A stretch of 64,000 bases of DNA from Aminobacter carboxidus (GTDB lineage Bacteria > Pseudomonadota > Alphaproteobacteria > Rhizobiales > Rhizobiaceae). The stretch covers positions 434,001 through 498,000 of the forward strand of contig NZ_JACZEP010000003.1 of assembly GCF_014863355.1 (NCBI RefSeq), in the 5' to 3' direction. The translations under genes and the position numbers were made by a program. Numbering within the stretch: position 1 is the first letter of the stretch; each line of letters begins with the position of its first letter. The notes beneath the pieces are model-generated. The model did no database searches and was not told the DNA's origin. It worked only from the letters and a program-made list of their open reading frames with translations. Shown one piece after another: positions 9,851 to 17,458 of the stretch.

Positions 9851-9870
9851 ATCAAATCGTTAGTTTTGAT
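9851..9870. promoter_or_regulatory. Palindromic operator-like site between Na/Pi transporter and LysR genes
   Basis: A perfect dyad ATCAAA-N8-TTTGAT sits in the 142-bp divergent intergenic region. It shares AAATCGTTA with the site upstream of phnW. The position between a LysR gene and its divergent target is classical for LysR autoregulatory/activation sites. Binding is inferred. Confidence 0.45.
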
Positions 9871-9901
9871 ATTTCTATCGGCTCAGTTTATTGCTAATCT
9901 A

Positions 9902-9915
9902 CCCTGACGTCAGGG
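9902..9915. promoter_or_regulatory. 14-bp perfect palindrome just upstream of the LysR start
   Basis: CCCTGACGTCAGGG is fully self-complementary and ends 7 bases before the LysR ATG at 9923, overlapping its ribosome-binding region. It could be a repressor or autoregulatory site, or an mRNA hairpin limiting translation. No second copy was noticed by eye. Confidence 0.35.
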
Positions 9916-9922
9916 AGAAGGC

Positions 9923-10792
9923 ATGCGCTACGTTCAGCTTCGAGCTTTCCATTATGTCGCGATTTGCGGCGGCTTTTCGCGCGCTGCCGAAACGCTGTTT
10001 CTCACTCAGCCGGCCATTTCCGATCAGGTGCGCAAGCTCGAGGAGGAATACGACGTCCTGCTGTTCAACCGTCACAAGAAGCAGGTGACGCCGACGGTGG
10101 CCGGCCAGCAACTGCTCGAAATCACCCGCCGCATGTTCGACACTGAGCAACAGGCATTGGAGCTTTTGTCGGAATCGCGCGCGCTGCGCTCGGGCACGCT
10201 GCGCATCGTGGCGGACGCCGCCCACCACCTGCTGCACATACTCGGTCAGTTCCGCCAGAAATATCCCGGCATCCAGGTCTCGGTCCGTGCCGGCAACACC
10301 GAGACGGTCATTTCCAGCCTCTACAGCTACGAGGCCGATATCGGCGTGCTTGGCGAAATCCCCACAGGCCGCGATTTCGAAGTGGTGAACCTCAACTCGA
10401 CGCCGATCGTGGCCTTCGTCTCGACTGATCATCCGCTCGCTCAGGCCAAGTCGCTGTCGCTGCACGAACTGTCCCTGCTGCCACTTGTCATGCGCGAGCG
10501 CGGCTCCAAGACCCGCGCCAAGCTGGAGGACCTCGCTTCGAAGGAAGGCTACGAGTTCAAGCCGGCGATAGAGGCGGAAGGCCGCGAGGCGGTGCGCGAA
10601 ATCGTGGCCTCTGGCGCCGGCATCGGCTTCGTGTCGGCCGCGGAGTTCGGCCAGGATGCGCGGCTGGTGCGGATCCCCATCGCCGCACCGGAGATGCTGA
10701 TGGACGAAGCGCTGATCTGCCTCAAGGAGCGCAGCGGCGGCAAGCTGGTGCGGGTCTTCCTCGACATCGCCCGGACGATGGCGGCGGCATAG
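9923..10792 (+). CDS. LysR-family regulator of the AEP locus
   Basis: 289 residues with an N-terminal winged helix-turn-helix (FHYVAICGGFSRAAETLFLTQPAISDQVRKLEEEYDVLLFNR) and a C-terminal type II periplasmic-binding-like effector domain (GTLRIVADAAHHLLHILGQFRQKYPGIQ). The ATG at 9923 follows GGGAGAAGG. It is divergent from the Na/Pi transporter-phnW-phnA-phnY genes, and LysR proteins at such positions activate phnWAY with AEP or a pathway intermediate as effector. Effector and sites are inferred; candidate dyads are at 2884, 8048 and 9851. Confidence 0.9.
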   Translation: MRYVQLRAFHYVAICGGFSRAAETLFLTQPAISDQVRKLEEEYDVLLFNRHKKQVTPTVAGQQLLEITRRMFDTEQQALELLSESRALRSGTLRIVADAAHHLLHILGQFRQKYPGIQVSVRAGNTETVISSLYSYEADIGVLGEIPTGRDFEVVNLNSTPIVAFVSTDHPLAQAKSLSLHELSLLPLVMRERGSKTRAKLEDLASKEGYEFKPAIEAEGREAVREIVASGAGIGFVSAAEFGQDARLVRIPIAAPEMLMDEALICLKERSGGKLVRVFLDIARTMAAA

Positions 10793-10843
10793 CGAGGCCG
10801 TTGCGCCGGACCAGGGGGATGCTAGGCTGGTCCGCATCCGAAC

Positions 10844-11065
10844 TTGGGAGGTGCTGAAATCTCAGAGACGGTCATCCTCTCGATCCTGCTGCTCTCACTC
10901 GCCTTTGCGCTGGGCTTCGCCCTCCCAGGCGGCAACGACACGATGCTGCTGTTGGGACTTCCAGCAGGCGCTGAAGATGCCGTGCTGGCCTATCTGCTGT
11001 TTGCCGTATCGATTGCAATTCTGGTCCGTACTATCGGCTCGTCGGCTCAGGCATGGTCGAGATGA
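10844..11065 (+). CDS. Possible small membrane protein (doubtful)
   Basis: A 73-codon frame with two hydrophobic stretches (ILLLSLAFALGFALPG and DAVLAYLLFAVSIAILV) that could be two short membrane helices. The only standard start in frame is TTG at 10844. A good GGGAGG motif at 10846-10851 would instead place translation near codon 6, where no ATG/GTG/TTG exists. It follows the LysR gene by 51 bases. I do not recognise a family. Hydrophobic bias suggests it may be real or the remnant of a longer gene, but evidence is thin. Confidence 0.25.
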   Translation: MGGAEISETVILSILLLSLAFALGFALPGGNDTMLLLGLPAGAEDAVLAYLLFAVSIAILVRTIGSSAQAWSR

Positions 11066-11296
11066 GCGACCAGGCTTAGCCAATCCCAGGTCTAGCCGGT
11101 TCAAGACGATGGACCGTGTCACTGGTACGATCACATCCAACTCAAATTTCTCTGGTGTGAAACAAGATTTCATGCTAGGAAATAGATGACTTCGGATCAG
11201 ATCGGCAGAGCGACCGTCATCCGAAGCTTCGCATACTCAGCAACCGAACCGTGTGCTGAAGCCGTCAGGCTTCAGGCGGGTAGTTATTGACTGGCG

Positions 11297-11476
11297 ATGG
11301 TTATGAAGACCGCATCGACCCTGCTTCAGCTTCTGGCACTCAGCGCATGCCTCGCAGCGCGGTTGATCTGCGCCGGCGACCTTCAAATGCCGGGCGTTCG
11401 CCGAGCCATGCAGACAATGGCGGCAAGCGGACAACCAGCTATTGCCGAGTACCTGGGGCAGTCGATGCCGGTATGA
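11297..11476 (+). CDS. Possible 59-residue secreted or membrane peptide (doubtful)
   Basis: An ATG at 11297 opens a 59-codon frame: MVMKTASTLLQLLALSACL, then a polar tail ending in a TGA at 11474-11476. The first 25 residues look like a signal peptide or single membrane segment. No strong ribosome site and no recognised family. It is the only signal-peptide-like frame seen in the otherwise empty 11066-11500 interval; the rest of that interval shows nothing convincing. Confidence 0.25.
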   Translation: MVMKTASTLLQLLALSACLAARLICAGDLQMPGVRRAMQTMAASGQPAIAEYLGQSMPV

Positions 11477-11500
11477 AACGCTCCGCGAAAAGGCGACGCG

Positions 11501-11884
11501 CTAATTCTCCTCTCGCGCTGCAATCGGAGTACCTGGAAGATAGAGCGTGATTGGCCTGATCTCATAGACGGCCGTCGGATTGGCGGAGCGCAACTCGCGC
11601 GCGGCAGCGACCGCCGCGTCGATCGTCGGGTAGTCCACGACATAGAAGCCGAGCAACTGCTCCTTGGTTTCGGCAAACGGACCGTCGGTGACCAGACCCA
11701 GCCCTTTCCCCCTCAAGGTCACCGCGCTCTCGGTCGCCCCCAACCGCGCCGCCGGACCCAGACGCTTCTCCCGGACGAGGCGATCGTTGACCTCCAGCAG
11801 ATCCGTCATCAGCGCCGCGTCTTCCTCCTCGGTCCAGGATTCGACCACGCCCTCGGCGTGATAGGCCAGGATAGCGTACAGCAT
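11501..11884 (-). CDS. YciI/YCII-related domain protein (DGPFAE type)
   Basis: About 127 residues from MLYAILAYHAEGVVESW; the frame is open upstream to 11980, but the family normally begins at this Met. It contains the characteristic VTDGPFAETKEQLLGFYVVD and a C-terminal EIRPITLYLPG strand, the signature of the dimeric ferredoxin-like YCII fold. Such proteins are often encoded beside ECF sigma factors and have no settled biochemical role; none is present here. It lies downstream of and on the same strand as the LysR gene at 11990-12901, ~105 bases away, and may be co-transcribed with it. Confidence 0.8.
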   Translation of the reverse strand: MLYAILAYHAEGVVESWTEEEDAALMTDLLEVNDRLVREKRLGPAARLGATESAVTLRGKGLGLVTDGPFAETKEQLLGFYVVDYPTIDAAVAAARELRSANPTAVYEIRPITLYLPGTPIAAREEN

Positions 11885-11989
11885 TGCTGTTCCTCCGTTC
11901 TTGCCGCACCTTTCGACTTCGGCCAAGCGAGCCATTGTTTGGTTCTGACTGCAAGTGGCAAAAACCTGCCCGGCTGCCACCCACTGGCA

Positions 11990-12901
11990 TCACAAACTTC
12001 GCCCGCCTTCAAAAAGTCCCCGCTCGCGGACCAGTCCCTCGCCAACGACGTCGAAGAACGCGCGAACACGGGCGGTGCCCTTGAGATCGGAATGGGTGAC
12101 GATCCAGAGTTCGCCGGCGAGTTCCTCGATCGGCTCGGCCAACGCGCGAACGAGTCCCGGCTCGCCGTCACCGAGGTAGCAGGGTAGGAGCGCGAGCCCT
12201 ATGCCGGCCCGTGCCGCCACCGACTGGTTGACCAGGCTGTTGGTGCGGTAGACGACGTTGTCAGCCGGGACGTTCCGGTCCAGCCAGTCGGCAGCCATGA
12301 TGCCGCCCGCCGTCTCTTCCCAGCCGACCATTGCGCGACCGTCCAGTTTGTCGGGACATTCGATAATACCGCCATGGACATCGAGATAGTCCTGCGAAGC
12401 AAACAGGGTCCAGGCGACGCTTGAGAGTTTCCGGCCCCAAAGGTCGCCTTCTTTCGGCCTGATGGGCCGCAGCGCCACGTCGGCCTCGCGGCGCGACAGG
12501 CTGAGAATGCGGTTTTCGATGGCCAGCTCGACGACGATGCCGGGATGGACGGCGCGGAACGCGGCCAGATGCTTCGTCAACCTGCTATAGGCAAGCGTTT
12601 CCGACGAGGTGACGCGCAGCCGTCCGGATAGCCGGCCGTCGGCCCCGGCGATGTCGCGCGCCAGCGCCAGCGCTTCGTCCTCCATGCGCTCGGCCGCCGC
12701 CGTCATGCGTTCACCCGCCGGGGTCAGCTGGTAGATGCCGCCGGGCAAACGCTCGAACACGCGTACGGCCAAGCGCTGCTCGAGCGCGTTGAGCCGGCGA
12801 AAGACAGTCGAGTGGTCGATACCAAGCAGCGGCGCTGCCAAGGTGAGGCTGCCGGCGCGGGCCACTCCCAGCACCAGCCTGAGTTCGTTCCAATCTTCCA
12901 T
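11990..12901 (-). CDS. LysR-family transcriptional regulator
   Basis: 303 residues. The N-terminal helix-turn-helix reads WNELRLVLGVARAGSLTLAAPLLGIDHSTVFRRLNALEQRL, of the LysR subgroup whose recognition helix has HSTVFRR rather than QPAISRQ. The effector-binding domain starts near residue 90 (GRLRVTSSETLAYSRLTKHL). It is divergent from the glutathione S-transferase gene (start 13040) across 138 bases, so it likely controls the GST-SMR pair and itself. Effector unknown. Confidence 0.88.
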   Translation of the reverse strand: MEDWNELRLVLGVARAGSLTLAAPLLGIDHSTVFRRLNALEQRLAVRVFERLPGGIYQLTPAGERMTAAAERMEDEALALARDIAGADGRLSGRLRVTSSETLAYSRLTKHLAAFRAVHPGIVVELAIENRILSLSRREADVALRPIRPKEGDLWGRKLSSVAWTLFASQDYLDVHGGIIECPDKLDGRAMVGWEETAGGIMAADWLDRNVPADNVVYRTNSLVNQSVAARAGIGLALLPCYLGDGEPGLVRALAEPIEELAGELWIVTHSDLKGTARVRAFFDVVGEGLVRERGLFEGGRSL

Positions 12902-13039
12902 TGGCGCTTTCTAGCATGGCGCAAGCTTGCAGTCATGCAAGCGCGATTGGCAAAGAACCAATGAGCGTTGCGATTACGCAATCCCTAGATTTGTCCCTGG
13001 AAGCAGCGACCACACGGTCAGAACCCAACAGGACAGATC

Positions 13040-13666
13040 ATGAAACTCTACTACGCCACCGGAACCTGCTCGCTTTCGCCCCATATTGTGGCGCTCGAAG
13101 CCGGTATCCCGCTCGACGTTGAGCGGGTCGACATCTCCAGGAAGCCGCATGTCATCGGCAACGGCCATGACTTCACCAAGGTGAACCCGAACGGCTATGT
13201 GCCGGTGCTCGAACTCGACGACGGTTCGCTCCTGGCCGAGGGCGCTGCGATCGTGCAATACCTTGCCGACCTCAAGCCGGAATCCAGGCTTGCGCCAGCG
13301 GCCGGCACGCGTGATCGCTACCAGCTACAGTCCTGGCTCAACTACATCGCCACCGAACTGCACAAGATGTACAGCCCCTGGCTGTTCCACCCCGAATATG
13401 GTGCCCAGGCGCAGGAGGTGGCGCGCGGCAAGATCGGCGAGCGTCTTGCCTATGTCGAAAGCCATCTGCAGGGCAGTGGCCCCTATCTGATGGGCAACAC
13501 CTTCACCGCCGCCGACGCCTATCTCTTCACCATCGTCGGATGGTCGGCCTATGCCAAGGTCGATCTTTCCGCCTTCCCACAACTGCGCGCCTACATGGAT
13601 CGCGTCGGCGCCCGGCCCATGGTGCGCGAGGCGATGGTAGCCGAAGGCATGAAGCGCGCGGCCTGA
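13040..13666 (+). CDS. Glutathione S-transferase, beta class
   Basis: 208 residues. The N-terminal thioredoxin-like domain has the beta-class cysteine at residue 10 (MKLYYATGTCSLSPHIVALE) and the glutathione-binding motif with cis-Pro (NGYVPVLELDDG) and EGAAIVQYLAD; an all-helical C-terminal domain follows (ADAYLFTIVGWS). It conjugates glutathione to electrophiles or carries out redox steps in the cytoplasm. The next gene starts 3 bases after its stop, so they form an operon. The divergent LysR gene is the probable regulator. Substrate unknown. Confidence 0.92.
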   Translation: MKLYYATGTCSLSPHIVALEAGIPLDVERVDISRKPHVIGNGHDFTKVNPNGYVPVLELDDGSLLAEGAAIVQYLADLKPESRLAPAAGTRDRYQLQSWLNYIATELHKMYSPWLFHPEYGAQAQEVARGKIGERLAYVESHLQGSGPYLMGNTFTAADAYLFTIVGWSAYAKVDLSAFPQLRAYMDRVGARPMVREAMVAEGMKRAA

Positions 13667-13668
13667 TC

Positions 13669-13998
13669 ATGAGTCAGGGACTTGCCTGGACCCTGCTGCT
13701 GGTGGCCGGCGTGCTCGACGTCGCCTGGGCGGTGTCGATGAAGTATGCCGACGGCTACACGCGGCACGGCTGGTCGGTGGTCTCGGTGCTGTTGCTGGCA
13801 GCCTTCGTCTACTTGCTCGGCAAGGTTCTGGAGGTGTTGCCGGTCGGCACCGCCTATGCAGTGTGGACCGGGATCGGGGCTGCCGGCACCGTCATCATGG
13901 GCGTCGTGCTGTTCGGCGAGACCCTCGGTCCGCTGAGGCTGGGCGGCGTTGTCGTCGTGCTCGCCGGCATCGCCATGCTCAAGCTCGCGGAAGCCTGA
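13669..13998 (+). CDS. Small multidrug resistance (SMR) transporter, SugE/Gdx-like
   Basis: 109 residues with four membrane helices. The first helix reads AWTLLLVAGVLDVAWAVSMKYADGYTRH and aligns with the SugE/EmrE start, but the essential membrane glutamate of the family (AGLLEVVWA in SugE) is aspartate here (Asp17). Helix 3 has GTAYAVWTGIGAAGTVIMGVVLFGE, the usual SMR signature. The ATG follows the GST stop by 3 bases. SMR proteins exchange protons for guanidinium or quaternary ammonium cations; the carboxylate is kept but shortened. The longer frame from 13540 is not used. Confidence 0.88.
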   Translation: MSQGLAWTLLLVAGVLDVAWAVSMKYADGYTRHGWSVVSVLLLAAFVYLLGKVLEVLPVGTAYAVWTGIGAAGTVIMGVVLFGETLGPLRLGGVVVVLAGIAMLKLAEA

Positions 13999-14004
13999 CA
14001 CCGA

Positions 14005-14033
14005 AGAAAAGCCCCTCTGGCAACGGGAGGGGC
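14005..14033 (-). terminator. Intrinsic terminator between convergent SMR and dehydrogenase genes
   Basis: On the minus strand a 7-bp stem GCCCCTC / GAGGGGC with a 9-nt loop is followed directly by TTTTCTTC, a classical Rho-independent terminator for the dehydrogenase gene ending at 14063. The stem could also act on the plus strand for the SMR gene, though without a T-run. Confidence 0.65.
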
Positions 14034-14062
14034 AGTCAGGGGAGGGGGCTGATGGTGGCTGT

Positions 14063-16540
14063 TCAGGCAGCTTCGCGCAGTTCCGTGCTGTCGGCCTTCA
14101 CCCGTTCGGACTTCGGATCATAAGGCGCCTTCAGATGAGCCGTCGCGGTATGGCGTTCGCCGGCAAGGTCGATCTCGAAGCGACCGCTTTCGATGAAGTC
14201 CTTGTCGACCCCGGCTTCGCTGTGAAGCAGGCCGAGCGCCACCGAGCGGCCAAGCGTGTGGCCGTAAGAGGCCGAGCGCACCTCGCCGACCGGCTTGCCG
14301 TCGCGCAGGATCAACTCGCCGCCCCACAGCATCGGCGCTGCGTCGTCGAGCGTGAATTGCACGATGCGGCGGGTAAGCTTGCCCTTTATCTTTGCCGCGA
14401 CCAGCGCGTCCTTGCCGATGAAGCCGCCAGGCTTGTCCATCGACACGGCGAAGGCCAGGCCGGCTTCGTAAGGGGTGATGTCGGGCGTAAGTTCCCGGCT
14501 CCAGGCCCTGAAGCCCTTTTCGATTCGCAGCGCCTCGAGTGCGTAGTAGCCGCAGTCGGCGAGGCCAAGGTCGCGGCCCGCCTCGTGCAGCGCCTCGTAG
14601 ACACCGACGGTGAATTCGGTCGGCACGATCAGCTCCCAGCCAAGCTCGCCGACATAGGTCATGCGGTTGGCGTAGGCTGTCGCGTAGCCGACATCGATCT
14701 CGCGGATGGTGGCGAAGGGGAAGCCGGCATTGGACAGATCGGCTGAGGTCAGCTTTGCCAGGATATCGCGCGACCTTGGCCCCATCAGCGCCAGCACCGA
14801 ATAAGACGAGGTGACGTCGGTCAGCGTGACATGGGCGTCCTCGGGGATGTTCTTCGCAATCCAGTCCGCATCATGCACTGCCTGGGCCGAACCGGTGACG
14901 AGCAGGAACTTGTCGCGGCCGAGCCGCATGACGGTCAGGTCGCTTTCATAGCCGCCACGCTCGTTGAGCAGGCCGGTATATATCGAGCGGCCGATCTCGG
15001 CGTCGATGTCGGCAGCGCAGATGCGATTGAGCACTGTGGCCGCGTCGCGGCCTTGCACCATGATCTTGGCGAACGAGGTCTGGTCGAAGATGCCGGCGGC
15101 CTCGCGGGTGGCTTTCATCTCGCGCTTCACCGCCTCGTGCCAGTTCTGCTTGCCGAAGGAGTATTCGATCTCGGGCTTTTCGCCCGGTCCAGCGAACCAG
15201 TTGGCGCGCTCCCAGCCCATCTTGGAGCCGAAGCTGGCGCCCTTGGCGGCGAGGCGGTCGTAGAGTGCCGAGCGGCGGAATGGCCGCGCCGTGTCGAGCT
15301 CGCGGTTCGGCCAGGGCATGGCGTAGTGCAGACCGAGCGTTTCCTTGACGCGGTCATGCAGCCAGCGCGGATTGTTGTTGAAGCCGGCAAAACGCCTGAT
15401 GTCGACCGGCCACAAATCCATGGTCGCCGCACCATTGACGATCCATTCGGCCAGGGCCCGGCCGGCGCCGCCGGCGCTGGCGATGCCCATCGAGTTGAAA
15501 CCGGCGCCGACGAAGAAGTTCTTGAGCTCCGGTGCTTCGCCGAGGATGAAGTTGTTGTCGGCGGTGAAGCTCTCTGGGCCATTGTAGAATTTCTTGACCT
15601 CCGAGGTCTCCAACTGCGGCACACGCACCAGCGCGTTCTGCATCAGGATCTCGAACTGGTCCCAGTCGTCGGGCAGAAGCGCGAATTCGAAATCGTCGGG
15701 AATGCCCTTCATGCCCCACGGCTTGGCTTCGGGTTCGAAACCGCCCATGACCAGGCCACCGACCTCTTCCTTGAAGTAGATGTAACCGTCGGGGTCGCGC
15801 ATGACAGGCAGGTCCGGATGCACGCCCTCGATCTTGCCGGTGACGATGTACATGTGCTCGGCCGAGTGCAGCGGCACGGTGACGCCGCACATCGCGCCGA
15901 CCTTGCGCGCCCACTGTCCGGCGCAGTTGACGACGATCTCGGCCGCGATGTTGCCCTTGTCGGTCGAAACGCCTGTGGCGCGGCCGTCCTTGGTCTTGAT
16001 GCCGGTGACGCGGACACGTTCGATGACACGCGCGCCGCGGTTGCGCGCGCCCTTGGCCAGCGACTGGGTCAGGTCGGTCGGGTTGGCCTTGCCGTCGCCC
16101 GGCAGCCAGACGGCGCCGGCGAGGTCGTCAATGGCCATGACCGGCCACAGGTCCTGCGCCTCCTTGGCCGAGATCACTTCAATGTCGACACCTTGCGCGC
16201 GGGCCGACGCCGCGGTGCGCTTCAATACCGTCATGCGGTCAGCACTGCGCGCCACCGACAGAGAGCCGCAGTTCTTCCAGCCCGTGGCGAGACCCGTCTC
16301 GGCCTCGAGCTCGCTGTAAAGCTGGGTCGAGTATTTGATCAGGCTGGTCATGTTGGCATGGCTGCGCAACTGCCCGACGAGGCCCGCCGCATGCCAGGTG
16401 GTGCCGCCGCTGAGTTGGCCCTGCTCGAGCAGCACGACGTCGGTCCAGCCGAGTTTTGTCAGATGATAAGCGACCGAGCAGCCGATGATGCCGCCGCCGA
16501 CGATGACGACGCGTGCCTGCGTCGGGAATTCCTGCGCCAT
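14063..16540 (-). CDS. Dimethylglycine/sarcosine dehydrogenase-like FAD protein with GcvT-type C-terminal domain
   Basis: About 825 residues from MAQEFPTQARVVIVGGGIIG, preceded by GGGAGG; a longer frame to 16666 is not supported. Residues ~10-400 form a DAO-type FAD domain (GGGIIGCSVAYHL). GGTTWHAAGLVGQ carries the His that bears covalent FAD in DMGDH and SARDH. From about residue 440 there is an FAO linker and the aminomethyltransferase (GcvT) domain, which passes the released one-carbon unit to tetrahydrofolate. A paralogue of similar length lies at 18319-20742. Likely N-demethylates dimethylglycine, sarcosine or a related amine. Three TGCAACA-type repeats lie upstream (16581-16613). Confidence 0.85.
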   Translation of the reverse strand: MAQEFPTQARVVIVGGGIIGCSVAYHLTKLGWTDVVLLEQGQLSGGTTWHAAGLVGQLRSHANMTSLIKYSTQLYSELEAETGLATGWKNCGSLSVARSADRMTVLKRTAASARAQGVDIEVISAKEAQDLWPVMAIDDLAGAVWLPGDGKANPTDLTQSLAKGARNRGARVIERVRVTGIKTKDGRATGVSTDKGNIAAEIVVNCAGQWARKVGAMCGVTVPLHSAEHMYIVTGKIEGVHPDLPVMRDPDGYIYFKEEVGGLVMGGFEPEAKPWGMKGIPDDFEFALLPDDWDQFEILMQNALVRVPQLETSEVKKFYNGPESFTADNNFILGEAPELKNFFVGAGFNSMGIASAGGAGRALAEWIVNGAATMDLWPVDIRRFAGFNNNPRWLHDRVKETLGLHYAMPWPNRELDTARPFRRSALYDRLAAKGASFGSKMGWERANWFAGPGEKPEIEYSFGKQNWHEAVKREMKATREAAGIFDQTSFAKIMVQGRDAATVLNRICAADIDAEIGRSIYTGLLNERGGYESDLTVMRLGRDKFLLVTGSAQAVHDADWIAKNIPEDAHVTLTDVTSSYSVLALMGPRSRDILAKLTSADLSNAGFPFATIREIDVGYATAYANRMTYVGELGWELIVPTEFTVGVYEALHEAGRDLGLADCGYYALEALRIEKGFRAWSRELTPDITPYEAGLAFAVSMDKPGGFIGKDALVAAKIKGKLTRRIVQFTLDDAAPMLWGGELILRDGKPVGEVRSASYGHTLGRSVALGLLHSEAGVDKDFIESGRFEIDLAGERHTATAHLKAPYDPKSERVKADSTELREAA

Positions 16541-16580
16541 GATGATGAGACCTCCCAAAGGTGATGACGTCACCATATCG

Positions 16581-16626
16581 CTGTTGCAACAAAATGCAAC
16601 ATTAAATGCAACAAACAGCCACATTG
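16581..16626. promoter_or_regulatory. Repeated TTGCAACA/ATGCAACA motifs in divergent promoter region
   Basis: Between the dehydrogenase (start 16540, minus) and the dihydrofolate-reductase-like gene lie three near-direct repeats (TTGCAACA, ATGCAACA, ATGCAACA) and a CCACATTGC word. Read on the minus strand, 16603-16589 gives AATGTTGCATTTTGT, identical to 24026-24040 upstream of the AraC-type regulator. CACATTG also occurs in the palindrome upstream of the DeoR gene. Probable operator cluster. Confidence 0.45.
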
Positions 16627-16748
16627 CGTTTTGATGCCCGGGAAAGGCGGACGCTGTGGCCATCAATTTTTACGCGGTGCTGTCGGAACGTGTCACGTTC
16701 GAACGTCTTCAAGACGTAGAGCCGGCTGGGGCGATGAAGGAGAGCGAC

Positions 16749-17408
16749 ATGAGAAAGATCGTTGTGGGTGTGTTCATGAGCCTGGACGGCATCATGCAGG
16801 CGCCGGGCGGACCCGATGAGGATCCGATCGGCGGCTTCAAATTTGGTGGCTGGGCCGCGCCCTATTTCGACGAAACGATGACCGAGGGGGTGGGCGAGAT
16901 GTTCGCCAAGCCGTTCGATCTGCTGCTCGGGCGCAAGACCTGGGACATTTTCGCCGCGCACTGGCCCTATGTCGATGCCGACGACCCCATCGGTCCGCTG
17001 TTCGATCGCATCAACAAATATGTGGCGACCCGCAACCCGGACCTGAAGCTCGGCTGGCAGAACAGCCATTCGCTCGGTCCCGACGCGGTCGCTGCCGTGC
17101 GCAAGCTGAAATCAGAGGACGGGCCGGACCTGTTGACCCAGGGTTCGACGGATTTCCTCAAGACCCTGCTCGCGGCCGACCTCGTCGACCAACTCAACAT
17201 CTCAATTTTCCCGCTGGTGCTGGGCAAGGGCAAGCGCCTGTTCGGCGATGCCGCCATGCCTTCGAAACTGAAGCTGGTGTCTTCGAAGGCTTCCGGCACC
17301 GGCGTGACGGTCAACAAATACGTCCGTGACGGCGACATTGTTACCGGCTCGTTCGAGTTCGAGACCCCGACCGATGCGGAACTGGAGCGGCGGCGGAAGC
17401 TGACCTGA
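16749..17408 (+). CDS. Dihydrofolate reductase-like (RibD C-terminal domain) protein
   Basis: About 219 residues from MRKIVVGVFMSLDGIMQAPG, with GGAG nine bases before the ATG; the open frame from 16656 adds residues unlike the family. The start and the later LLTQGSTDFLKTLLAADLVDQLNISIFPLVLGKGKRLF stretch are typical of the stand-alone RibD-C/DHFR-fold family, which binds NADPH but whose substrates are mostly unknown. It is divergent from the dehydrogenase gene and convergent with the DeoR gene. Given its neighbours it could act in folate or pterin redox, but this is only context. Confidence 0.85.
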   Translation: MRKIVVGVFMSLDGIMQAPGGPDEDPIGGFKFGGWAAPYFDETMTEGVGEMFAKPFDLLLGRKTWDIFAAHWPYVDADDPIGPLFDRINKYVATRNPDLKLGWQNSHSLGPDAVAAVRKLKSEDGPDLLTQGSTDFLKTLLAADLVDQLNISIFPLVLGKGKRLFGDAAMPSKLKLVSSKASGTGVTVNKYVRDGDIVTGSFEFETPTDAELERRRKLT

Positions 17409-17458
17409 TCGTCAGGCAGGGCCAGCGGAGCGGCAGCCTTGCTGTTCCGCCATGTCAG

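Noticed and set aside
11287-11550. 87-codon plus-strand frame
   Set aside because: Polar, low-complexity and without a ribosome site or family resemblance.
14831-16564. 577-codon plus-strand frame
   Set aside because: Antisense to the dehydrogenase gene, with composition typical of shadows of GC-rich codons and no recognisable domain.
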